A DNA stretch of 64,000 nucleotides. It comes from Pseudomonadota bacterium. Lineage in GTDB: Bacteria; Pseudomonadota; Alphaproteobacteria; Rhizobiales; Pleomorphomonadaceae. The notes below the pieces were generated by a model that worked only from the letters and a program-made list of their open reading frames with translations, searched no databases and had not been told where the DNA came from. Shown in pieces: positions 24,475 to 31,997 of this stretch (positions are counted from its first letter, which is position 1; each line of letters opens with the position of its first letter). The position numbers and the translations under genes are program-made. Location of the stretch: positions 1 to 64,000 of the forward strand of contig JAGSYV010000009.1 of the NCBI GenBank assembly GCA_018262505.1, written 5' to 3'.

Positions 24475-25349
24475 CTAGAGCCCGCAGTCCTGCCGCGCGA
24501 CCGTCACGTTCGCGAGTTCGCGGCCGTTCTGGTTGTTCACGACATGCCTGAAGGTCGCCCCGGCTCGAAGAAGGGGAAAATTGATAGGGGCGCCACAGAT
24601 TTTTTTCGTGGTTTCGCTTTCGGAAAAGCCAAACAACGCACCCAACAAGCCAGCACGATAAGTATATTCCACCGTGTTTTCCGTGACATCGACGCCGACC
24701 AGTATGGTTGTCACATCCACCTCTACAGGAACTTTCATGCCCCCAAAAAGAAAGTCGAGAGTATCTTTGAGACCAATATTATTTACTAGAAACTGAGAAT
24801 ATATTTCTCGAGGCAATGTTTCACTGTTAAACAGAGCCGTCACCCTCTGAGAGGCCGCATTTTTTACGACGGCGTTGCCTGAAATCAAAAAGCCTATACC
24901 CAGCAGAACGCCGACAAAACCGCGCGTCAGCCATATCGGCTTCATGGCAGCGGACACATCTCTCGACCGAGTGAAATAAAGCCAGAGATTGGCCACCGGA
25001 ATGAAGGCGAGAATGGCCCCTTGCGAATGGCCATAGGCATCGCGCGACCTCGCCGCCGCGAGGAGCCCCGTGACCACCCCATAGACAAACCACGAGACCA
25101 TCGATCCAGCATCAATATCCAAGCCGTCCCCGCCACGATCGCCTCTGGTGCGTTCGTCCAGAGAAGAAAGTGCAAGGAATGAACGAGCAAAGCCAGCCCG
25201 GCACCAAAAAAATAAGGAGCCCTGGCGATCCTCAACTGTGATTTGGGAAAGAAGACTGAAGCAAGTCCCCCGGCCCAGAACGACAACAAGCCGTCGAACA
25301 TCATCTGGAACGGACCATGAATCACGTAATTCGTCGCAAACTCTTCCAT
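24475..25349 (-). pseudogene. Frameshifted paralogue of the unknown membrane-protein family, copy 3
   Basis: Starts at the ATG at 25349 (MEEFATNYVIHG, matching MEEFATAYLIQS of the intact gene). The N-terminal helices and NAPEAIVAGTA are in one frame; from about 25105 on, MVSWFVYGVVTGLLAAARS, DAYGHSQGAILAFIPVANLW and the terminal FPLLRAGATFRH..ARQDCGL are in another. It would be a single-unit protein of ~290 residues. The conserved parts on both sides of one shift mean a recent lesion or a sequencing error. Base composition is lower in GC than the neighbours. Confidence 0.7.
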
Positions 25350-25637
25350 TACTTGGCTCCCCAGCCCAAGCATTATGCGCGTCGGACCAATGCCAATCCG
25401 TCGCCATGCCCCAGATGGACACCGCGGACTCGCCCATGGCCTCGATAAGACTCAGAGGAACCAAAACGCGACAGCAGCCACCCGGCGGCAATCTATGCGA
25501 GCACCCGATTCTCGACAATCGCAGACTTCCGGATACCCAGAACATTTTGTGAACAAGATCGAGTAAGGGCCGGCGGCATTCAGTTCAGGAACCTTGTTTC
25601 CCGGCGTTGGAGTCCGCTCTTCGGCGGCATGCCCCCC

Positions 25638-26234
25638 TCACGCCACCGCCTTGTGCTCCTCGCGCGCCGCCTCCCACACCTCGCGCGCCGCGTCGGCGTT
25701 GATCGCGGCGATGGCGAGGCCGACGATCAGGTCGGGCCAGGCCGAGCGCCACAGGAAGGCGGTGACGAGACCGGCGGCGATGATCGCCACGTTGGCCACC
25801 GCGTCGTTGCGGGCCGACAGGAACGCCGCCTTGCCGAGGCTGCCGCCGTGATGGCGCACGCGAGCCAGCAGCAGCGCGCATCCCAGGTTGACGGCGAGCG
25901 CCCCCAGGCCGGCCAGCGACAGCGCCCAAGGCTCCGGCGCCACCGGCACATTGAACTTCTGCCAGGCTGTCCACAGCGTAGCGACGCCCGGCACCATGAG
26001 GATGGCCGCCAGCGCCATGCCGAGCCGGGCACGCGCCCGCACCGACCAGCCGAGCGCCAGCACGATCAGCAGGTTGACCGAAGTATCTTCAAGAAAATCC
26101 ACCGAATCGGCGAACAGCGACACCGAGCCGATCGCCACGGCTACCGCGAATTCCACGCCGAAATAGCCGAGGTTCGCCAGCGCCACGATCCTTGCCGCCC
26201 GGCGCAGCGGAGCCGCGCCCTCGGTCATCTCCAT
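25638..26234 (-). CDS. Cation diffusion facilitator-type transporter
   Basis: A 198-residue integral membrane protein of the CDF/cation efflux family. SLFADSVDFLEDTSVNLLIV near residue 38 is the TM2 metal site (D-x-x-x-D), and AAFLSARNDAVANVAIIAAG near 135 is the TM5 counterpart (N-D-x-x-x-N in place of H-x-x-x-D). Five or six helices; the C-terminal cytoplasmic domain of ZitB/CzcD proteins is absent. Divalent cation efflux (Zn, Co or similar) is likely; the altered TM5 His may change specificity. Confidence 0.85.
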   Translation of the reverse strand: MEMTEGAAPLRRAARIVALANLGYFGVEFAVAVAIGSVSLFADSVDFLEDTSVNLLIVLALGWSVRARARLGMALAAILMVPGVATLWTAWQKFNVPVAPEPWALSLAGLGALAVNLGCALLLARVRHHGGSLGKAAFLSARNDAVANVAIIAAGLVTAFLWRSAWPDLIVGLAIAAINADAAREVWEAAREEHKAVA

Positions 26235-26269
26235 GACGCGATCCCGCTCAGTCCATCAACGCCCTGGCG

Positions 26270-26380
26270 CCCCATATGAACCCCTCGCCCTTTTCGGCCT
26301 GAGGTCCACCTTGAATTCACGTGTGAATTCAAGGTGGACCTCAGGCAGGATAAAGCGATCGGCCGATATAGGGCATCCGT
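26270..26380. repeat. Family A repeat, copy A5 with replaced hairpin
   Basis: Family ends are present (TTTTCGGCCTGAGG and CAGGCAGGATAAAGCGATCG, CCGATATAGGGC), but the centre is one long palindrome, 18-bp arms GGTCCACCTTGAATTCAC (26303-26320) and its complement (26323-26340) around GT. The same hairpin type recurs at 47640 and 62070. Confidence 0.8.
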
Positions 26381-26409
26381 CATTCAACAGCCTGCGGAGC
26401 CTCCGGCCA

Positions 26410-26751
26410 TTATTCGGACGGGTGGGAGAAGCCGCGGTAAAAGCGTGTGGGCTGGAGGAATGAACTGGCGATGTTGGCGACGATCGGCCCATCTCGCTCG
26501 CTCGTCTCTTTTGCTTGCAACCACTCGGGGTCGGACATGAACGCGGTCCATTTCTGCTCGCGCTCCGACAGCGACCGCCACTCGATGAGATAGGTCAGGT
26601 CATTGTTGGAAGGGCCGATCATGGTCGTCCAGAAGCCGAGCGAGCGGATACCGAGGCGTTCCCAGATGGCCAGCGTCGCGGTCTCGAAACGCTGCTGCAG
26701 GGCCGGCAACCTGCCGGGCAGACAAGTATAGATGCGCAATTCGTGGATCAC
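26410..26751 (-). CDS. NIPSNAP family protein
   Basis: A 113-residue ferredoxin-like NIPSNAP protein: ELRIYTCLPGRLPALQQRFE at the N-terminus, SLGFWTTMIGPSNNDLTYLIEW and the Trp-rich FMSDPEWLQAKETSER. GAGGAG six bases before GTG (26751) sets the start. Related bacterial proteins act as small monooxygenase-like or unknown catabolic accessory proteins. Stand-alone gene, between a repeat and a TetR gene. Confidence 0.87.
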   Translation of the reverse strand: MIHELRIYTCLPGRLPALQQRFETATLAIWERLGIRSLGFWTTMIGPSNNDLTYLIEWRSLSEREQKWTAFMSDPEWLQAKETSERDGPIVANIASSFLQPTRFYRGFSHPSE

Positions 26752-26905
26752 GGGATGCTCCTCATGCAGGATCGGGGAGCTCGAGCATATCACTCACCGC
26801 CGGAATAGGGAGAGACCTCTACCATCACGGCGGAAGGAGCAACCAGCCGTCGCCATGCTGGGCAGCGCGACCACAGTGCTGAAATATGGTGGGCGGAAGG
26901 ACCGA

Positions 26906-27487
26906 TTATCCCTCCCCCAGCAAGCGTTCTACCAGCCCCGCCGCATAATCCCCGTCTGCCCCCTCGCGGGTGAACAGGATGCGGTAGATCACCGGCGCGA
27001 TCAGACGATCCATCAGCACGGCCGTATCGGGCGGCGTTTCGCCACGGGCGAGCGCTCTCCTGCGGATGATGTCGAGCTGCTGGCCGGTAAAGGCCGAACA
27101 GATGCAGGCGTTGTCCGCCCGGTCGGCGGAGAGCACGTCGCGCATCATGGCGCGGCCGGGTTCGGAGGCCATCTCCTCGGCATATTGCTCCAGCCATCCC
27201 TTGAGGTCGGCGCGCCAATCGCCGCTGTCGTCGGGTTCGGCATCGGGGCGCAGCCGCTTGACGGCGACGTCGGAGAGCAGCTGCGCCAGGCTGCCCCAGC
27301 GCCGGTAGATGGTCGACGGCGTCACGCCGGCCCGTGCTGCGATCGCCGGCACGGTGAGATCGGCGGGGTCGCCTTGCTTCAGGTCCTCCACCGCCTTGAA
27401 AATCGCCGCCTGGATGCGGGCGGCGCGGCCGCCGGGGCGCGGAGCCGCCTGAGGGGACCTAACCGTATCCGATTGTTTTTGATCCAT
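26906..27487 (-). CDS. TetR family regulator of the divergent MFS exporter
   Basis: 193 residues from ATG 27487 (an ATG at 27514 is possible). The helix-turn-helix is at about residues 35-70 (DLTVPAIAARAGVTPSTIYR, RWGSLAQLL), with the C-terminal TetR_C-type ligand domain beyond. It is divergent from an MFS gene 120 bp away; two AAAGCAAA/TTTGCTTT palindromes lie between, so it should repress the exporter until a substrate binds. Confidence 0.9.
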   Translation of the reverse strand: MDQKQSDTVRSPQAAPRPGGRAARIQAAIFKAVEDLKQGDPADLTVPAIAARAGVTPSTIYRRWGSLAQLLSDVAVKRLRPDAEPDDSGDWRADLKGWLEQYAEEMASEPGRAMMRDVLSADRADNACICSAFTGQQLDIIRRRALARGETPPDTAVLMDRLIAPVIYRILFTREGADGDYAAGLVERLLGEG

Positions 27488-27530
27488 TTTTCCAGAACGT
27501 TCCCGACCAGCCACGGTCCCGTGACGTCAC

Positions 27531-27590
27531 TAAAGCAAAATATTTGCTTTTATTGCCGCCTTACCCTATAAACGCAAACTCTTTGCTTTT
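27531..27590. promoter_or_regulatory. Two TetR operators before the MFS exporter
   Basis: TAAAGCAAA-ATA-TTTGCTTTA (27531-27552, near-perfect) and GCAAA-CTC-TTTGC (27574-27586), centred 39 bp apart. They flank a likely -10 (TATAAA region 27568-27573) and would block both divergent promoters. Confidence 0.75.
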
Positions 27591-27607
27591 ATCACGGAAC
27601 CCATATC

Positions 27608-28819
27608 ATGACCATCCGTTCAGATACCACGCGGGGCGAAGCCGGCAAACGCCGGGGATTGGCCCTGCACGCCGTCACCCTCATTGCCTTCCTCGCCGCC
27701 TCCAGCGCGCCGACACCGCTTTATCCGCTCTATCAGGCAGCCTGGGGCTTTTCCGCCCTCATGATCACCGTCATCTTCGCCGTCTACGCGGCGGCGCTGC
27801 TGACGACGCTGCTGTTCTTCGGCGCGCTGTCCAACCATTGGGGCCGGCGGCCAGTGATCGTGCTGGCGCTCGCCGCCGAACTCCTGGCCATGGCGCTGTT
27901 CCTCATGGCGCAGGATGGCGGCTGGCTGCTGGCGGCCCGCCTCGTTCAGGGCTTTGCCACGGCGCTGGCCACCACCTCGCTGGCCGCCGCCCTGCTCGAT
28001 ATCGATCACAAGGCCGGCGCCACCATCAACTCCATCGCCCCGATGATCGGCATGGGCGTCGGCGCGCTGGGTTCCGGCCTGCTGGCGCAAGTCGCCCCCG
28101 CCCCCCTGCGCTTCGTCTATGGCCTGCTGATCGCCGTGTTCCTGGTGCAGATGCTGCGCAGCGCCCGGTCGGCCGAGACGGCGGCCTCGCTGTCGGCCAC
28201 CAGATGGTCGCCGCGTCCGCGCATCGACGTGCCGGAGGCCGCCCGCAAGGCCTTCCTGCGCGTCGCGCCGCTCAACATCGCCACCTGGGCACTCGGCGGC
28301 TTCTTCCTGTCGCTGATGCCGTCGCTGATCCGCGATATGTCCGGCGGCGCCACCACCTGGCTCGGCGGCGGCGCGGTCGCAGCCCTCACCTTCGCCGGCA
28401 CCGTCGCCATCGTCACCTACCGCAACAAGACCGCGAGCGCCGGGCTCGCCACCGGCGGCCTGATGCTGTCGCTCGGCACGGCCGTCATCCTCGGCGGCGT
28501 CTACCTCGCGAGCCCCACCCTTCTGATGGCCGGCGCCCTCGTCTCCGGCATCGGCTTCGGCGCCGGCTTCCTCGGCGCCATCCGCAGCATCAACGCCAAC
28601 GTCACCGCCAGCGAACGCGCCGGGCTGATGTCGGCCTTCTACTTCGAAAGCTACCTCGCCAACTCCGTTCCCGCCATGATCGCCGGCTACGCCGCCCGCC
28701 ATATCGGCCTCGCCGAGACGGCCACTGGGTTCGGCGCCTTCATCATCGCGCTGGCGCTCCTGTCCCTCGCCCTGCCCGACGCCGAGTGCCCGCGGAAGAC
28801 CGCGGAACAGGGGGCGTGA
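27608..28819 (+). CDS. MFS transporter
   Basis: A 403-residue major facilitator with 12 hydrophobic helices. The motif between helices 2 and 3 is LSNHWGRRPVIV; helix 5 contains the exporter-like GMGVGALGSGLLAQ. SSAPTPLYPLYQ near residue 34 occurs in a large group of uncharacterised MFS exporters with TetR partners. Divergent from the TetR gene. Substrate unknown, probably a toxic small molecule. Confidence 0.9.
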   Translation: MTIRSDTTRGEAGKRRGLALHAVTLIAFLAASSAPTPLYPLYQAAWGFSALMITVIFAVYAAALLTTLLFFGALSNHWGRRPVIVLALAAELLAMALFLMAQDGGWLLAARLVQGFATALATTSLAAALLDIDHKAGATINSIAPMIGMGVGALGSGLLAQVAPAPLRFVYGLLIAVFLVQMLRSARSAETAASLSATRWSPRPRIDVPEAARKAFLRVAPLNIATWALGGFFLSLMPSLIRDMSGGATTWLGGGAVAALTFAGTVAIVTYRNKTASAGLATGGLMLSLGTAVILGGVYLASPTLLMAGALVSGIGFGAGFLGAIRSINANVTASERAGLMSAFYFESYLANSVPAMIAGYAARHIGLAETATGFGAFIIALALLSLALPDAECPRKTAEQGA

Positions 28820-28844
28820 CAATGGGCAAGGCGCCTTATACCGG

Positions 28845-29005
28845 CGCTTCGCCCTTTCCTGCCTGAGGTCCTCTGCCTTCGCAGAGGATGACAATCTAGG
28901 GATAGATTATGTATTTGTTTTATATATATAAATCTGTCATCCCCGCGCAGGCGGGGACCTCAGGCAGAACGAGGAGAACGGCGCATATAGAGCACCCTTC
29001 GCTCC
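28845..29005. repeat. Family A palindromic repeat, copy A6 (paired arms)
   Basis: The left hairpin is CCTCTGC-CTTC-GCAGAGG (28870-28887), the right CCCCGC-GCAG-GCGGGG (28941-28956). The two stems differ completely yet both pair. Centre TTTATATATATAAA; tail GGCGCATATAGAGCACCC. Confidence 0.82.
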
Positions 29006-29013
29006 CCCCGACC

Positions 29014-29607
29014 TCAAGCCAGGAACGCCGCCAGCACCGAAACCACCAGCAACCCCGCAAAGCCCAGGTTCACCAGCCGCCCCACTCTCGGGTTGGTGAC
29101 GGTGCGGCCGAGCAGCGAGCCGGCGGCGAGCCAAGCGACATTGACGATGACCACCAGCGCCAGGAACAGCGCGCCTTTCACCACCTCGTCGGTCACCGGC
29201 TGGCCCGGCATCAAGGTGTAGCGCGACACCACCGCCGCCACCGCCACGTAAGCCTTGGGGTTGGTGAGCGACAGCATCACCCCTGGCGAAAGGCCAGGGG
29301 CGCGGCCGGGCACCGCCGTCGCGCCCAGCGGGGGCGCGGTGGCGATGCGGAAGGCGAGGTAGAGGAGATAGGCGCTGGCGACCACCGTCACCACCGGCGC
29401 GACGCCGGGAGAGGACAGCATCATCGCCCACAATCCCGAGCCGACCAGCGCCACCACCACGACCATGCCGAGGTTGAGGCCGATCATGTAGGGCACGCCC
29501 TGGCGGGTGCCGAAGGCGGCGCCGATCGCCGTCAGGCTCAGCGTGTTGGGCCCGGGGCTGCCGACCAGGGCGAGCGAGGTCATGAGAAACAGCGGCGCGG
29601 CGTTCAT
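29014..29607 (-). CDS. LysE/RhtB family amino-acid exporter
   Basis: 197 residues, about six helices, from the ATG at 29607 behind GAGGGAGG. LysE signature: GSPGPNTLSLTAIGAAFGTR at about residues 16-35 and SLTNPKAYVAVAAVV near 118. Exports amino acids or analogues. A family C repeat and an AraC gene lie upstream on the same strand. Confidence 0.9.
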   Translation of the reverse strand: MNAAPLFLMTSLALVGSPGPNTLSLTAIGAAFGTRQGVPYMIGLNLGMVVVVALVGSGLWAMMLSSPGVAPVVTVVASAYLLYLAFRIATAPPLGATAVPGRAPGLSPGVMLSLTNPKAYVAVAAVVSRYTLMPGQPVTDEVVKGALFLALVVIVNVAWLAAGSLLGRTVTNPRVGRLVNLGFAGLLVVSVLAAFLA

Positions 29608-29709
29608 GCGGCCTCCCTCGCCCGGAACGATTTCAATCCATGGCAAATCCCAGCGCAAGGCAAACCGGACCCCGCCGGTCAGGATGGCGCAACCAAACCG
29701 CAAAAGCCA

Positions 29710-29812
29710 GATCGTCGTGCGTCCTGACGGACGCAAGATGACGATCTGGCTCCTTGTTGTTGCATCGGATTTTCCGAAAACCGGATTCCACTTTTCGGTC
29801 CGATGCTTCGGC
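29710..29812. repeat. Family C repeat, copy C2
   Basis: CGTCCTGACGGACGCAAG at the left (itself a hairpin) and GGATTTTCCGAAAACCGG, TTTTCGGTCCGATGCT at the right; about three-quarters identical to 8274-8385. It fills the gap between the AraC stop and the LysE leader. Confidence 0.75.
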
Positions 29813-30694
29813 TCAGGCAGGGGGAGCCATCGCCTGACGGTCCGATATGGCAGACCGGCGCGGCCTGTCCTCCCCATTGCGGGCATGCCCCCGGATGGCG
29901 GTGGGCGGAAAGCCGAAGCGCTCGCGAAACCGGATGGCGAAGCGGGAGGCCGATTCATAGCCCACCTCCAGCGCGATGCGGTTGACCGCCTGATCGGTCG
30001 ACTGGAGCAGCAGCAAGGCCTGGGACATGCGGACGTCGGTGAGGAGATCGCCGGCCGTCGTGCCCTCGGCGGAGAGCCGCCGGCGCAGCGTCGCCTCGCT
30101 GACGCCCAGGCGTTTCGCCACCCGCTGGATCGTCCAGCGCTCGCCGGTCGAGCTCTCGAACAGCCGCCGCACCTTGATGGCCAGCGTCGGGTTTTCCGCC
30201 GTCGGCAACCGAACGCCCTTCAGCGCCAGCCAGACCAGAACCTCGGTCACCCTGTGCCGCGCCACCGCGTCGGGCACCCGCCGCGTATCGCCGATCGCCT
30301 CGCAGGCGCGATCGAAGGCGGCGGCAAATTCGAGGTCGACCTTGCCCAGCGCCGCCGCGTCGGCCAGCACCGGCCCCGCCGGCGTCGTCCGCTCGAAGCT
30401 CTCAAGGATATCAGGGTCCCATACCAGCCAGCGCGCCTCGTAGAGGCCCCGCTCCGACGGCCGGTTGGTCACGTCGAAGGTCTGCCCGCCGGCAACGGCG
30501 ATCGCCTCGCCCCCCTTCACCGACCATTGCCCCCGAGCCGACTGCAGGATTTTCGTCCCATGGCCGAGCACGATCAGCGTCGGGCGATCGACGACCAGCC
30601 GGCTGAACCTCAGGTCGTTGCGCTGCACGACCACCGCCGTGAAGCCGATCCCGGGGCGCGACCGCGGCCCCTTGACCTCGAGATTATCCGTCAT
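29813..30694 (-). CDS. AraC family transcriptional regulator
   Basis: 293 residues from the ATG at 30694, overlapping the stop of the glyoxalase gene (ATGA). The N-terminal ~170 residues are a cupin-like sensing domain; the two C-terminal helix-turn-helices are WTIQRVAKRLGVSEATLRRR and IALEVGYESASRFAIRFRER, ending in GFPPTAIRG. Probably co-transcribed with the VOC protein and may regulate it and the downstream LysE exporter. Confidence 0.9.
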   Translation of the reverse strand: MTDNLEVKGPRSRPGIGFTAVVVQRNDLRFSRLVVDRPTLIVLGHGTKILQSARGQWSVKGGEAIAVAGGQTFDVTNRPSERGLYEARWLVWDPDILESFERTTPAGPVLADAAALGKVDLEFAAAFDRACEAIGDTRRVPDAVARHRVTEVLVWLALKGVRLPTAENPTLAIKVRRLFESSTGERWTIQRVAKRLGVSEATLRRRLSAEGTTAGDLLTDVRMSQALLLLQSTDQAVNRIALEVGYESASRFAIRFRERFGFPPTAIRGHARNGEDRPRRSAISDRQAMAPPA

Positions 30695-31089
30695 GGCGCC
30701 CCCCGGCACAGCGCGCAGAGCTTGTTGCCATCGGGATCGCGCACATAGGCAAGATAGACCGGCCCGACGACGCCGTTGTGCCTCAGCCCCGGCGGGTCTT
30801 CGATCGACAGGCCGCCATGCGCCACGGCGATATCGTGAAACGCCCGCACCACCTCCGGGGACGCGCATTTGAAGGCGATGGTGCCGCCGTTGGCCGGGGT
30901 GGCAACCTCGCCGTCGATCGGCTCGGTGACGCAGAACGCGCTGCCGTCGTGCCGATAGAACAGGCGCATGGGACCGCTGGCCGCCGGGCTCCGCAGCGGC
31001 GCGCCCGCCCCCAACAGCCCGAGCACGGCGTCATAGAAGCGTTTGGAGCGCTCGATATCGTTCGAGCCGACCATCACATGATTGATCAT
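30691..31089 (-). CDS. VOC (glyoxalase/bleomycin-resistance) family protein
   Basis: 132 residues from the ATG at 31089 behind GAGGAGA. The paired beta-alpha-beta-beta-beta layout is visible: MINHVMVGSNDIERSKRFYD (with metal-ligand His), FYRHDGSAFCV, and VAHGGLSIEDPPG..VYLAYVRDPDGNKLCAL. Similar proteins include glyoxalase I-like enzymes; the substrate is unknown. Translationally coupled to the AraC gene. Confidence 0.88.
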   Translation of the reverse strand: MINHVMVGSNDIERSKRFYDAVLGLLGAGAPLRSPAASGPMRLFYRHDGSAFCVTEPIDGEVATPANGGTIAFKCASPEVVRAFHDIAVAHGGLSIEDPPGLRHNGVVGPVYLAYVRDPDGNKLCALCRGAP

Positions 31090-31379
31090 CGCGTCTCCTC
31101 TCGTCCGCCGGCGCAAGGCCGGCCTGAACAGTGACGCAAAGCTAGCACCGTCCGCCAGCCTTTTCGGTGCGCGATCGCTCCATTTCGGTGCCGATCCGCT
31201 CATCCCGGATCGCCGGCTGTCGGTCCGCGCGCATCGAGATCGTCCGTTTCAAGGCCCGCTTCGCAGCGCCCGGCCGATCACGTTTGATTGCAGGGGGAAC
31301 CTTGGCCTGCTACTGAGGGTTGGTTACGCGATGAGAGCCAGCCCGACTGACGGCTCCCAGCTTTGATAGGAGGTCGGAC

Positions 31380-31589
31380 ATGTCGACACTTCCGAGAACG
31401 CCCGTGGAGACGCTCCACCATATCGCAACCCTCGCCGAGCGGATGGCCCAGCAGGCGCAACGCAACGACCTGCCCTTCGTCGCCTATCTGCTCTCCATGG
31501 CGAGCCAGGAGGCCCGCGCCGAACTGAAGAAGGCTGGGCTCCCGATCGCGCCGGATCAGAGCCCCCACGCCAGCGGCGTCGTGCAGTAA
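31380..31589 (+). CDS. Small hypothetical protein
   Basis: A 69-residue, mostly helical protein (VETLHHIATLAERMAQQAQR, then LPFVAYLLSMASQEARAEL) preceded by a strong AGGAGG ribosome site eight bases from the ATG. No signal peptide or membrane segment. No family recognised. Stands alone between divergent units. Confidence 0.62.
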   Translation: MSTLPRTPVETLHHIATLAERMAQQAQRNDLPFVAYLLSMASQEARAELKKAGLPIAPDQSPHASGVVQ

Positions 31590-31997
31590 CGGCTCGTCCG
31601 TTCGGCCGGCTATTCCGCGTCCTTGGAACCAACCTCTCATCCGGGGAATATCCGTTCCCCGGACGCATTGCGTTTGCGTTTCGCCTGTCGACACCGGAGC
31701 TGGAGCGCCATCGGCGGGTCCGCGGGGATCACAACAAGACGGCATCCAAAAAATAGTTACAAATAACAATATTCAATCAATGCTGTCATAAGTTGCACGA
31801 TTTTTTTACGCTCGCGCAAATACTATCGGGTTCGACGGTCGCAACCTTCACTCGTCGATCGGAATCCATCTTAGAATAGATGGCGCAGGCCCCACCGATA
31901 TTGGAGCAAGGAAAGAGCGCTTCCGGCTGGCTCGTTGAACGCCGACGCGCAAGAATGACGAAGCAGAAGAACATCACTCTATGAGGCATGGCTGTAA
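31590..31997. other. Intergenic region, A/T-rich promoter of the GGDEF-EAL gene
   Basis: No gene seen. The part from 31740 to 31830 is unusually A/T-rich for this chromosome (AAATAGTTACAAATAACAAT) and probably holds the promoter of the diguanylate cyclase/phosphodiesterase gene. Confidence 0.5.
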
